Assembly: GCF_047314965.1 (NCBI RefSeq)
Contig: NZ_JBLBVK010000044.1
Span: 7,491-71,490 of the forward strand
Length of the DNA stretch: 64,000 nt
Direction: 5' to 3'
Source: JAVJUV01 sp047314965
Lineage (GTDB): Bacteria; Pseudomonadota; Alphaproteobacteria; Rhodobacterales; Rhodobacteraceae
The position numbers and the translations under genes are program-made. Shown in pieces: positions 54,478 to 63,021 of this stretch; within the stretch, counting starts at the first letter, position 1; every line of letters begins with the position of its first letter. The notes beneath the pieces were generated by a model, which made no database searches, was not told where the DNA came from, and worked only from the letters and a program-made list of their open reading frames with translations.

Positions 54478-55251
54478 TCAGCCCGAAACAGCCGAAAGGA
54501 ACTGCCGGAGACGCTCGGATTTCGGTTGTCCGAACAACTGGTCCGGCGGCCCCTCTTCCTCGACGAGACCCTGGTGCAGAAACACGATATGATCGCTGGT
54601 GTCCCGCGCCAGACCCATGTCGTGGGTCACGATGATCATCGTGCGGCCCTCCTGAGCCAGCGCCTTGATCACGCGGATCACCTCCTGTTCCAGTTCAGGG
54701 TCCAGAGCACTGGTCGGCTCGTCGAACAGGAGCGCGCGCGGCTCCATGCAAAGCGCCCGTGCAATCGCGGCGCGCTGTTGCTGTCCGCCGGAAAGCTGGG
54801 CCGGCCAGGCATCGGCCTTGTCCCCGATCCCGACCTTGTCGAGATACATACGCGCCTTTTCCTCGACCTCGGCGGCATCCCGTTTCAGAACGGTCAATGG
54901 CGCCTCCATCACGTTCTGGAGAACCGTCATGTGGGACCACAGATTGAACTGCTGGAACACCATCGAAAGGTTGGTGCGAATACGCGTGACCTGCGCCTTG
55001 TCGGCGGGATGGCGGTTCTGACCGGAGCCTTTCCATTGCACCGCCTCGCCTTCGAAAAGGATCTCGCCTTGCTGGCTGTTCTCCAGCAGGTTCGCGCAGC
55101 GCAGCAGGGTCGACTTGCCCGAACCGGATGAGCCGATCAGCGAGATCGCATGCCCCCGCGGGGCAACCATGTCGACGCCCTTCAGCACTTCCAGCGCGCC
55201 GAAGCTCTTGTGAAGATTGCGGATCTCGATGACGGGTGTGGTGTCGGTCAC
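54478..55251 (-). CDS. amino-acid ABC transporter ATP-binding protein
   Basis: A 257-residue ATPase: Walker A GSSGSGKSTLL, Q-loop VFQQFNLW, signature LSGGQQQRAAIARAL, Walker B LLFDEPTSALDPE and H-loop VTHDMGLARD. It is the first gene of the five-gene operon (ATPase, binding protein, two permeases, PuuA-like ligase) with 136 bp to the next gene. Confidence 0.95.
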   Translation of the reverse strand: MTDTTPVIEIRNLHKSFGALEVLKGVDMVAPRGHAISLIGSSGSGKSTLLRCANLLENSQQGEILFEGEAVQWKGSGQNRHPADKAQVTRIRTNLSMVFQQFNLWSHMTVLQNVMEAPLTVLKRDAAEVEEKARMYLDKVGIGDKADAWPAQLSGGQQQRAAIARALCMEPRALLFDEPTSALDPELEQEVIRVIKALAQEGRTMIIVTHDMGLARDTSDHIVFLHQGLVEEEGPPDQLFGQPKSERLRQFLSAVSG

Positions 55252-55309
55252 GAATGTCCCCCTCAGGATTTCCGAAAGTTAGGCCCGGAATCGCGGCGAA
55301 TGCAACGCC

Positions 55310-56077
55310 TCACGCCGCCGGCGCGTCTTGCGAAGGGATCGGGGGCGTTGGAACGGCCAGGTAATCCTCGGCCGGGATGCGGACGACGCCGCGGATGTGC
55401 AGCGCATCCACCGTGGCCCGGTCGGCCGCTACCAGCGCGCTTTCGACGGCGGCTAGGACCGCTTCGGGATCGTACCGGAAGGACGTGATCAGGGGCAGGC
55501 CCGGGGTCGGGGAGGTGTGGGCAACGATGCGCAGCTGTCCCGCGATATCAGGAAGATAGCTGCAAACCAGCCGCCAGGTCTCGGCGTCGATCGCCGCAAT
55601 GTCGGCGCGGCCCTCGGCGACGGCGCGGGCGCTGTCGCGGTGGGCGCCGGTGTGAAGTTTTTTCGTGAACCGGAATCCGTGGCGGGCTGCGAAATTCTGA
55701 GGGGCTGCCCAGCCGGACTCGCTGTCGAGCCCGTTGTAGGCAAGGGTTTTATCACTGAAATCAATGACATCGCCCGCTTCATCCCGGCGCGCGACAAGAA
55801 CCGAATAGTAGTACCCGGGAGGCGCGTCGGGCAGGGCGTGGTCAAGCGTGCCGACCAGCCGCACCTTGCCATGAAGGCGCTGGCGATAGGGCATGCCGCA
55901 GGTCTGGCCAAGCGTCAAATCCGGGTTTTCCCAGTGATTCCAGAGGCTTCCGGCGCGAGTCAGATGGTCCGGCGCGTCCAGTCCCCGGTGCCTCAGTGCG
56001 TCCCGGATGTGGCTCCAGAGCGCGTCCCAATGGGCGCTCTGGCCGGGCCAGTCGTACATCGATAGCGTGGCGATCAT
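55310..56077 (-). CDS. PhnD-like substrate-binding fold protein without a signal peptide
   Basis: A 255-residue protein of the phosphate/phosphonate binding-protein fold (PhnD type): TCGMPYRQRLHG, VLVARRDEAGDVIDF, a GLDSESGWAAPQNF helix and AEGRADIAAIDAETW. It starts MIATLSMYDW with no export signal, so it may work in the cytoplasm or be a sensor rather than a transport component. It overlaps the TerB gene by 4 bp, and no phosphonate permease is nearby. Confidence 0.75.
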   Translation of the reverse strand: MIATLSMYDWPGQSAHWDALWSHIRDALRHRGLDAPDHLTRAGSLWNHWENPDLTLGQTCGMPYRQRLHGKVRLVGTLDHALPDAPPGYYYSVLVARRDEAGDVIDFSDKTLAYNGLDSESGWAAPQNFAARHGFRFTKKLHTGAHRDSARAVAEGRADIAAIDAETWRLVCSYLPDIAGQLRIVAHTSPTPGLPLITSFRYDPEAVLAAVESALVAADRATVDALHIRGVVRIPAEDYLAVPTPPIPSQDAPAA

Positions 56078-56514
56078 GCTTTGTTTTCAACGCGTTGGCG
56101 GGCCAGCGCGCTGTCGCGGTCGTTAATGCCCAGCATGGGGGCGACGAGGCGCATGAGGGCGTCTTCCTCGTGGTCGCGCGTGCCGTCGGCCAGCACGATC
56201 TCCCACAGCGCCTCGACCACCTGAGCGCGCTCCTCGTAGGGCACCGCGTCCTTGATGGCGCGAGTGAAGCGCACGGTGTCAGGGGCGTGATGCTCCAGCT
56301 CCTCGGCCTCGCGGCGCAGTGTCGCGACCTCGAAAGGCCCAAGATTATACCGCTTCGCCAATAGCTTATCGATCCGGGCGATCTCGTCCCGGTGATACTC
56401 GCCATCGGCCCGCGCGATGCGCACCAGAAGCGCGGCCAGCGCCAGACGGGCATCGTTCCCTGTCAGGGGATCAGGTTGGGGAGCGGTCAGGCGGCGAAGA
56501 AATGCATCGATCAT
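56074..56514 (-). CDS. TerB-like (tellurite resistance/COG2979) protein
   Basis: A 146-residue helical protein. LAALLVRIARADGEYHRDEI and VVEALWEIVLADGTRDHEEDAL are the two acidic-motif repeats typical of TerB-type proteins. TerB-fold proteins often bind metals or act in stress systems; none of the other ter genes is here. Start at 56514; the downstream PhnD-like gene overlaps its stop (ATGA). Confidence 0.85.
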   Translation of the reverse strand: MIDAFLRRLTAPQPDPLTGNDARLALAALLVRIARADGEYHRDEIARIDKLLAKRYNLGPFEVATLRREAEELEHHAPDTVRFTRAIKDAVPYEERAQVVEALWEIVLADGTRDHEEDALMRLVAPMLGINDRDSALARQRVENKA

Positions 56515-56707
56515 GGGGGTGATATATGGCCCATCGCCGGTCAGGGAAAGGCATGTCGGCGAAGCGTCGGCAAAACGTCGGCAAATCGTATGGCAGGCGC
56601 GCGCGGGGGCATCTGATCGCTGAATGGTGATTGGACGCGGCCTGCGCGCCGTGCATCTCTCAGCCGTCACATCCCGGATGGTCCGGGGCGGTCTGGAGAT
56701 GAAGACG

Positions 56708-57073
56708 ATGAGAGGTTTGCTGTTCCATATGGCGGCAGGGCTGACCGCGGCTGTGATCGCGGGCGGGGTCTGGGCGCAGACGACGGATCATTCGGGCCAT
56801 GCGATGACGGGGAACGAGAGCCCCGCGACGATCGCCTTCATGGAGGCCAACGCGGCGATGCACGAGGACATGGCGATCGAGTTCACGGGCGACGCCGATG
56901 TCGACTTCATCCGCGGCATGATCGCGCATCACCGGGGCGCGGTGGAGATGGCGCAGGTGGTGATCGTGCATGGGGACGATCCCGAGTTGCGCAAACTGGC
57001 CGAAGAGGTCATCGCCGCGCAGGAGGCGGAAATCGCCTGGATGGAGGAGTGGCTGGCGAAGAACGACGGGTAG
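56708..57073 (+). CDS. exported DUF305 family protein
   Basis: A 121-residue protein with a signal peptide (~1-23, ending GVWAQ) and the DUF305 four-helix pattern: MHEDMAIEF, then FIRGMIAHHRGAVEMAQVV with the paired HH and following methionine. Members are often near copper or periplasmic redox genes and may bind metal through His/Met. The start is the ATG at 56708, with GGAG nine bases upstream; an ATG at 56699 is too close to that site. Confidence 0.88.
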   Translation: MRGLLFHMAAGLTAAVIAGGVWAQTTDHSGHAMTGNESPATIAFMEANAAMHEDMAIEFTGDADVDFIRGMIAHHRGAVEMAQVVIVHGDDPELRKLAEEVIAAQEAEIAWMEEWLAKNDG

Positions 57074-57335
57074 GGAAGGGACCATTGCCCGGAATCAAGG
57101 CGCGTAGCGCCGCCGGGCAGCGCCCGTCCGCCCCCTCGGGCGGGCGCTTCGCAACGTTGGGCTTCCGCTCAGGTTTCGGAGGGATGTGGGGGGATAAAGT
57201 GAGGACCTCAGCCGACGGACGCCCACCCGGCGGACGGGCTTTGCCCGGGATCTTGCAGGGTGGGCGTATGCATGTCGGACTTGCTTTGGTCAGGGGTTAA
57301 TGGAAAATTCGTCAGGATTTAGAGGTGTCTAAAAA
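57074..57335. repeat. GC-rich inverted repeats at the edge of the low-GC gene
   Basis: This 262-bp gap contains several hairpins: GCGCCCG...CGGGCGC (near 57121-57148) and a perfect 10-bp pair ACGCCCACCC (57219-57228) / GGGTGGGCGT (57258-57267) with a 29-bp centre. The composition drops sharply just after them, at the start of the next gene. Confidence 0.7.
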
Positions 57336-58388
57336 ATGCCGAACGCACGCGTTGACTTTCCGATCAGTATGGCACTGCCAGCGCTATTCCACTTTGTGCG
57401 CGAGCTAGACTTTTACTCTCAGCATGACAGAGTGATTATCGATTTGCCGGAACGGATATTCATGCCGCCTTTCGCGCAAATCTTGCTGGCTTCAAAGATC
57501 AAGTACATGAGGCAGAGGTGTCCTGGACTTTCGATCATTTTCAATGGTTGGGAGAGCTATGGCTACCTGTCTCATATGGGCTTTTTTGATATGTGCGGCT
57601 TTGAGCATGGACTAAAAGTTGGAGAAGCTGCAGGGAGCACGAACTATCTTCCGATCACCGAGGTTCATCGTTCTTCGTTTTACGAGACAAAGTTAGATGA
57701 ATATGAAGAGCTCCCAGACCTAATTCAAAGACATGTTGATCGAATATCGGAGGTTTTGGCCAGGGATCGCAGCGCCAACACTAATATGTTTGATGTTCTC
57801 TCTTATTCGATCCGTGAAATGTTCAGAAATGTATTCGAACACGGAGAGACTGATAGGCTCTACTTCTGCGCACAATACTGGCCCAAGAGTAACAAGGTCG
57901 AATTCGCCGTGTCGGATTTTGGCGTAGGCATTCGTGAGGCTCTTGGAAACAATCCAAATTTTAGGTTCAAGACCGACAAAGAGGCGCTAGAATACAGCTT
58001 GCTGCCCAGCGTATCAGGACGCACACATGAACCGCGAAAATCTGAGAACTGGTTCAACTCAGGTTATGGTTTGTACATGACAAACCGTCTCGCTCGCAAT
58101 GGAGGCAACTTTGTCATCGCGAGCGGCAGCGATGCGATCCACCTGTCACGTAAATCCAAACACAATTACCTAACCTCCTTCCCAGGAACGGCAATTCGAG
58201 TGAACCTAAATGTTGATGAGATTGGTGCAGTTCAGGCTCGTTTGGCAGAGTTTCGAAAAGAGGGCTTCGAGGTTGCATCACAGATTACCGGTTCTGGCAA
58301 CCGGCCACCTTCAGCGATGTCGCTTCTCTTAAGACGGGACTATCAAACCGGAAGTCATGGAGGCGGTCAAAGGTCGAAGAGACACTAA
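57336..58388 (+). CDS. STAS-like plus GHKL ATPase protein on lower-GC DNA
   Basis: A 350-residue protein. Residues ~30-95 look like an STAS-type alpha/beta domain (RVIIDLPERIFMPPFAQILL then YGYLSHMGFFDMCGF), as in anti-anti-sigma factors. Residues ~150-300 have GHKL ATPase boxes: REMFRNVFEHG (N box, 160-170), SDFGVGI (193-199) and GYGLYMTNRLARNGG (243-257). No histidine phosphoacceptor, kinase, membrane segment or signal is seen, so it is nearer to an anti-sigma (RsbW-like) ATPase fused to its own antagonist-like domain than to a sensor kinase. The gene is visibly AT-richer than its surroundings: 20 of 60 bases are G or C at 57781-57840. Its 3' end overlaps pyrG by 4 bp. Function unknown. Confidence 0.75.
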   Translation: MPNARVDFPISMALPALFHFVRELDFYSQHDRVIIDLPERIFMPPFAQILLASKIKYMRQRCPGLSIIFNGWESYGYLSHMGFFDMCGFEHGLKVGEAAGSTNYLPITEVHRSSFYETKLDEYEELPDLIQRHVDRISEVLARDRSANTNMFDVLSYSIREMFRNVFEHGETDRLYFCAQYWPKSNKVEFAVSDFGVGIREALGNNPNFRFKTDKEALEYSLLPSVSGRTHEPRKSENWFNSGYGLYMTNRLARNGGNFVIASGSDAIHLSRKSKHNYLTSFPGTAIRVNLNVDEIGAVQARLAEFRKEGFEVASQITGSGNRPPSAMSLLLRRDYQTGSHGGGQRSKRH

Positions 58389-60028
58389 ACCAACCTCGAC
58401 ACCTCCACCGCCGCCCGTACGAAATCCGCAAACAACGGATGCGGCGCAAACGGTTTCGACTTCAGCTCGGGGTGAAACTGCACGCCGATGAACCACGGGT
58501 GGTCCTTCCACTCGACGATCTCGGGCAGCCGCCCGTCCGGTGACATCCCGGTGAAGCACAACCCCGCGCCTTCCAGCTTCTCGCGGTACTTGATGTCGAC
58601 CTCGTAGCGGTGGCGGTGGCGTTCCTCGATCACCGTCTCGCCATAGACCCTGGCCACGTTCGACCCCGGCGTCAGGTTCGCCGTATAGGCCCCCAGCCGC
58701 ATCGTGCCGCCTTTGTCGTCCTGCACCTTGCGGCTGACGGTCTGGTTGCCCTGCACCCATTCCTTCAGGTGATAGACCACCGGCTCGAAGCGTTTCTTGC
58801 CGGCCTCGTGGTCGAATTCCTCGGACCCCGCGCCCGAGATGCCGGCCACGTTCCGCGCGGCCTCGATCACCGCCATCTGCATGCCAAGGCAGATGCCGAG
58901 ATAGGGGATCTGTTTCTCGCGGGCGAATTGCGCGGCCTTGATCTTGCCCTCGGTGCCCCGCTCGCCAAAGCCGCCGGGGACGAGGATGGCGTGGAAGTTC
59001 TCCAGGTAGGGGGCCGGGTCCTCGCGCTCGAAGATCTCGGCGTCGATCCACTCGGCCTTGACGCGGGTGCGGTTGGCCATGCCGCCATGGGTAAGCGCCT
59101 CGGCGATGGATTTGTAGGCGTCCTCAAGCTGGGTGTACTTGCCGACGATGGCGACGCGCACCTCGCCTTCGGCATGCTCCAGCCGGTCCATCACGTCTTC
59201 CCAGCGGTCCATGTTCGGACGCGGCGCGGGCGAGATCCCGAAGGCGTCGAGCACGGCCTGGTCCAGCCCGGCCTTGTGATAGGCCATGGGGGCCTCGTAG
59301 ATCGACTTCAGGTCATAGGCCGGGATCACCGCGTCGGGGCGCACGTTGCAGAAGAGTGCGATCTTGGCGCGTTCCTTCTCGGGGATCGGCTGTTCGGAGC
59401 GGCAGACCAGCACGTCCGGCTGAAGGCCGATGGAGCGGAGTTCCTTGACGCTGTGCTGGGTCGGTTTCGTCTTCAGTTCCGACGATGCGGCGAGATAGGG
59501 CAGGAGCGTCAGGTGCATGAAGATGCACTGGCCGCGCGGCTTGTCCTGGGAAAACTGGCGGATCGCCTCGAAGAAGGGCAGGCCCTCGATGTCGCCCACC
59601 GTGCCGCCGATCTCGCAGAGCATGAAGTCGACCTCGTCCTCGCCGATCGAGATGAAGTCCTTGATCTCGTTGGTGACGTGGGGAATGACCTGGATCGTCT
59701 TGCCCAGATAATCGCCGCGGCGTTCCTTCTCGAGCACGTTCGAATAGATGCGCCCCGACGAGACGGAATCCGTGCCGCGCGCATGGACGCCGGTGAAGCG
59801 CTCGTAATGGCCGAGGTCGAGATCGGTCTCGGCACCGTCATCGGTGACGAAGACCTCGCCATGCTCGAAGGGGCTCATCGTGCCGGGATCGACGTTGAGA
59901 TAGGGGTCGAGTTTCCTCAGGCGCACCGAATAGCCGCGCGCCTGAAGAAGCGCGCCCAGGGCGGCCGAAGCAAGACCTTTCCCAAGCGAAGATACAACAC
60001 CGCCGGTGATGAAAACGAATCTTGCCAT
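58385..60028 (-). CDS. pyrG: CTP synthase
   Basis: A 547-residue PyrG: N-terminal synthase domain beginning FVFITGGVVSSLGKG, CEIGGTVGDIE, and the glutaminase domain with GICLGMQ (nucleophile cysteine) and VQFHPEL. It makes CTP from UTP and glutamine. In related genomes it is next to secG; here a TetR/membrane-protein pair lies between them. Its 3' end meets the low-GC gene. Confidence 0.98.
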   Translation of the reverse strand: MARFVFITGGVVSSLGKGLASAALGALLQARGYSVRLRKLDPYLNVDPGTMSPFEHGEVFVTDDGAETDLDLGHYERFTGVHARGTDSVSSGRIYSNVLEKERRGDYLGKTIQVIPHVTNEIKDFISIGEDEVDFMLCEIGGTVGDIEGLPFFEAIRQFSQDKPRGQCIFMHLTLLPYLAASSELKTKPTQHSVKELRSIGLQPDVLVCRSEQPIPEKERAKIALFCNVRPDAVIPAYDLKSIYEAPMAYHKAGLDQAVLDAFGISPAPRPNMDRWEDVMDRLEHAEGEVRVAIVGKYTQLEDAYKSIAEALTHGGMANRTRVKAEWIDAEIFEREDPAPYLENFHAILVPGGFGERGTEGKIKAAQFAREKQIPYLGICLGMQMAVIEAARNVAGISGAGSEEFDHEAGKKRFEPVVYHLKEWVQGNQTVSRKVQDDKGGTMRLGAYTANLTPGSNVARVYGETVIEERHRHRYEVDIKYREKLEGAGLCFTGMSPDGRLPEIVEWKDHPWFIGVQFHPELKSKPFAPHPLFADFVRAAVEVSRLV

Positions 60029-60150
60029 GTGCCGGATTTCCCCCGTGACTTACTGCTCTTGGCTGCCATTTCCGTGGTCCGGAATTCGCAGCATCACGGG
60101 ATTTAACCTATAAGGGATTCGGCACGGGGCCGCAAGTCGGTGACCGCTAT

Positions 60151-60172
60151 ATCTGGAGAACGACCTCCAGAT
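60151..60172 (+). terminator. hairpin with T run beyond the DUF2306-like gene
   Basis: ATCTGGAG (60151-60158) and CTCCAGAT (60165-60172) form an 8-bp perfect stem, followed by TTTTC on the plus strand. It lies just past the stop of the minus-strand membrane gene. The T run faces plus, where no gene ends, so it may work in both directions. Confidence 0.5.
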
Positions 60173-60175
60173 TTT

Positions 60176-60889
60176 TCAAGTTCTTGTGGTGGCGCTTGCG
60201 ACGCCTGGGCCAAGCTGCCGGCGCGGTCCGAAGTGCAGCGGTGCGCCGAAGCGGCGGCCGAGGGCGAGGCGCAGGGCCACCGCGGCGAGAAGGGTGGCGA
60301 TATGGATGACGATCTGGGCCGTTCCGGCTGCCTCCGGCGCCACCAGCCAGCGCCAGAGCACGAAGAGGAGCGTGCCGTGCACCGCGTCGAAGAGCAGAGC
60401 CGCGGCGTTCAGGTGCCATGACAGCCACCAGTTGGGATGGAGCGGGCCGGTGCGGCGGGCAAACCGCACCATGCCCGTGCCCAGAGCAAGGCCGATCCAC
60501 GAGAAGAAGACCGTCAGAGGCTCGCCCTTCGCGATGCCGGCGGCCAGAACGGCCAATCCTAACGCAAGAACAAGCAGCCCCAGCCGTGAAAAGGCCGGGC
60601 TCCGGAAGGCCTCCGGTGTGCGGCGGAGCCGGATCGCGCGGAAGAGGATCCAGCCGGCGGTCACGAGGCAGAGATCGAGATAGACGAATTTCACAAGATC
60701 GCCCGGATCGAACGTCGCCGCGCGTGTCAGGATCAGCGGGCCGACCGACAGCGCGACGCCCGCGAGCCCGGCCAGGAACACCCGGCCGGCGCGCTTGTGC
60801 GCGGGGCTGCCCTTGCGGCGCAAGAGTGCGCTCCAGTACAGGGCGAGGGCGAAGGTTCCGATGGCGATATGGGCGAGAACGACAGACAT
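60176..60889 (-). CDS. DUF2306-like multi-pass membrane protein
   Basis: A 237-residue protein of six to seven hydrophobic segments, with AHKRAGRVFLAGLAGVALS and a late HPNWWLSWHLNAA pattern of aromatic and histidine residues. It resembles the DUF2306 group of small membrane proteins, with no known activity. Divergent from the TetR gene, which probably represses it. Confidence 0.65.
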   Translation of the reverse strand: MSVVLAHIAIGTFALALYWSALLRRKGSPAHKRAGRVFLAGLAGVALSVGPLILTRAATFDPGDLVKFVYLDLCLVTAGWILFRAIRLRRTPEAFRSPAFSRLGLLVLALGLAVLAAGIAKGEPLTVFFSWIGLALGTGMVRFARRTGPLHPNWWLSWHLNAAALLFDAVHGTLLFVLWRWLVAPEAAGTAQIVIHIATLLAAVALRLALGRRFGAPLHFGPRRQLGPGVASATTRT

Positions 60890-60909
60890 GGCGCAACCGG
60901 CGAATCTGG

Positions 60910-60949
60910 TTTACACACGTAAAATAGCAGCAAGGTTAACGCGTGTAAA
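60910..60949. promoter_or_regulatory. TetR-type paired operator
   Basis: Between the divergent TetR and membrane-protein genes, TTTAC-ACAC-GTAAA (60910-60923) is a perfect dyad, and TTAAC-GCGT-GTAAA (60936-60949) a near-copy ending just before the TetR start codon. The two sites form the expected pattern for autorepression and repression of the divergent gene. Confidence 0.65.
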
Positions 60950-61522
60950 ATGAAACCGAAAACCATCTCCGATGCGACCCGCGTGGCGATTCTGGACGCG
61001 GCCTGGGAACTGATCGCGGAGGAGGGCCGTCTGGATATCGCCCAGCAGGATATCGCGCGACGGGCGGGCGTCAGTCGCCAGACGGTCTTCTATGCCTTCG
61101 GCGACCGCGCGGGGCTTCTGGTTGCAATGGTCCGGCACAAGGACACGAAGAGCGACCACGTGGACCGGATCAGGGCCGCCATGGCGGCGCCGGACGACGG
61201 GATCGAGGGAATGCTGCGCGTTGTCGGGGCCTGGCTCGATTACCTGCCCGAGATCTATCCGGTGGGCATCCTTCTGGACGCGGCCTCGCTGGCCGATGCC
61301 GCTGCGCGGGCCGCCTGGAGCGACAGGATGAACGCTGTCCATGTCGCGGTCCGGCATAAGGCGGGAGCCATTTCGGACGAACCGGACAGGGTAGCCGACG
61401 AGATCTGGGCACTCTGCCATCCGACGCAGTGGCGCCGGCTGGTGGTCGAGAGAGGATGGAGTGCCGAGGCGTTCCGCGCCTCGCGGTTCAGGCTGGCGCG
61501 GTCGGTGCTCGAAAGGTCCTAG
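60950..61522 (+). CDS. TetR-family transcriptional regulator
   Basis: A 190-residue TetR protein: IAQQDIARRAGVSRQTVFYA with FGDRAGLL is the HTH and following helix, and the rest is a helical effector domain. It starts immediately after the operator. The neighbouring divergent membrane gene is the likely target; the ligand is unknown. The gene ends 1 bp before secG (convergent). Confidence 0.92.
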   Translation: MKPKTISDATRVAILDAAWELIAEEGRLDIAQQDIARRAGVSRQTVFYAFGDRAGLLVAMVRHKDTKSDHVDRIRAAMAAPDDGIEGMLRVVGAWLDYLPEIYPVGILLDAASLADAAARAAWSDRMNAVHVAVRHKAGAISDEPDRVADEIWALCHPTQWRRLVVERGWSAEAFRASRFRLARSVLERS

Positions 61523-61523
61523 A

Positions 61524-61895
61524 TCAGTCGGCGCGGGGCAGTTCCAGACCGCCGCCTTCACCGCCGGTTACCGGCGGCAGAAGCGCGTCGCCGGCCGGCA
61601 CGCTCGAGTCGCGATCCGTGCGCGACGGGGCGTCGATGCCGATCTGGTCGAGAACCGACGAGTTCGACGATTTCTGGGCCGCGATGATCGTCAGCGTCAG
61701 GGACGTGATGATGAAGGCCACGGCGAACAGCCATGTCACCTTGCCAAGCGCTGTCGCCGCACCGCGCGACGAGACCAACCCGCCGCCGCCACCGCCGCCC
61801 AGGCCAAGGCCGCCGCCCTCGGACCGCTGCAGAAGCACGACTCCGATCAGGCAAAGCGCCAGGATGAGGTGGACGATGAGTACGACGTTTTCCAT
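61524..61895 (-). CDS. secG: preprotein translocase subunit SecG
   Basis: A 123-residue SecG with two membrane helices (LIVHLILALCLIGVVLL; VTWLFAVAFIITSLTL) and the SEGGGLGLGGGGGG loop between, then a longer hydrophilic tail typical of alphaproteobacteria. It assists the SecYE channel. In related bacteria it is next to pyrG; here the TetR pair is inserted between. Confidence 0.95.
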   Translation of the reverse strand: MENVVLIVHLILALCLIGVVLLQRSEGGGLGLGGGGGGGLVSSRGAATALGKVTWLFAVAFIITSLTLTIIAAQKSSNSSVLDQIGIDAPSRTDRDSSVPAGDALLPPVTGGEGGGLELPRAD

Positions 61896-61971
61896 ATCGG
61901 CCTTCGGATGCCCCTTGGGTGAACGGGGGGTATGTATTCGGAATGTACCGGCTCTGCAAGCCCGGGAGACC

Positions 61972-62895
61972 TCAGGTCACATCGGCTATTCCCCAGCGCT
62001 CCCGGAACCGTTTCCCGGCATCGATCAGGAAGGCTTCGAAAACCCGCAGTTTGCGGGGTCTCAGGCGTCCGGGCGGAAGGAGAAGCCGGGCCTCGAAGGC
62101 GGTGGGCCGCCAGTCGTCCAGCACCGGCACCAGTCGGCCGGATTTGACCTCGCCGTAGACGAGATAACTCGCGATCTGCACGATCCCGAGACTGCCCGAG
62201 GCGGCCGCCACGGCCGCGTCCGCGTTCTCGATGGCCAATGCTCCGGCGGGATGGAACGTCTCGGTCGTCTGGTCATTGCGGAACGACCACGGGCTGGTCT
62301 GCCCGGTCTGCGCCGAGAGGATGCCGATCGTGCGATGGCGTGCCAGGTCGGCGGGGCACGAGGGCGTGCCATGCCGCTCGAGATAGGCGGGAGACGCCAG
62401 CGTCAGGAGCGGGATGCGACCGAGCCCGCGTGAGATCAGGGCGCTGTCCGGCAGATCGCCCACGAAGACCGCCGCGTCCAGCCTGTCGCCCACGAAATCC
62501 GGGATTCGGTTCCGCGACAGCAGTTCGAGGGTCACGTCCGGATAGTCCGCAAAGAACCGCGGCAACTCGGGCGCCACCACGATCCTGAGAAGCCCCGGCG
62601 GTATCTGCACCCGCAAACGCCCCCGCGGCCGCGTCTCCGAAGCGCCGACCTCGTCCTCCAGCGCCTCGATATCGGCAAGGATCGCACGTGCGCGCTCGGC
62701 GTAAAGCACACCTTCCTCGGTCAGACGCGCCGCTCGCGTGGTCCGTTCCAGAAGCCGCACGCCGAGATAGGTCTCCAGCTCGTTCAGGATCGTGCTCGCC
62801 ATCCCGCGGGAATAGCCGAGGTCCGCGCTGGCCGCCGTCAGGCTGCCAAGCTCCGCCACCCTCAAAAAGACCCGCATCGCGCGAATCTGGTTCAT
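61972..62895 (-). CDS. LysR-family transcriptional regulator
   Basis: A 307-residue LysR protein: N-terminal HTH (RVFLRVAELGSLTAASADLG; SRGMASTILNELE) and an effector-binding domain. It resembles the AaeR/DmlR-like group by its MNQIRAMRVF start. The divergent hemerythrin gene is a possible target. The ATG at 62895 gives the usual LysR N-terminus; the open frame continues upstream but has no family sequence. Confidence 0.9.
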   Translation of the reverse strand: MNQIRAMRVFLRVAELGSLTAASADLGYSRGMASTILNELETYLGVRLLERTTRAARLTEEGVLYAERARAILADIEALEDEVGASETRPRGRLRVQIPPGLLRIVVAPELPRFFADYPDVTLELLSRNRIPDFVGDRLDAAVFVGDLPDSALISRGLGRIPLLTLASPAYLERHGTPSCPADLARHRTIGILSAQTGQTSPWSFRNDQTTETFHPAGALAIENADAAVAAASGSLGIVQIASYLVYGEVKSGRLVPVLDDWRPTAFEARLLLPPGRLRPRKLRVFEAFLIDAGKRFRERWGIADVT

Positions 62896-63021
62896 CCCGT
62901 TGTCCGAAAAAACCGGAGACTGTTGCCGAGTATCCGACCGTTTCGCGTAAAAGGAAATCCGGTAAATGCAGCGCCATCGCGGCGGGACCACACCGCCGCC
63001 CATCCAGTGAAAGCCAATGAC

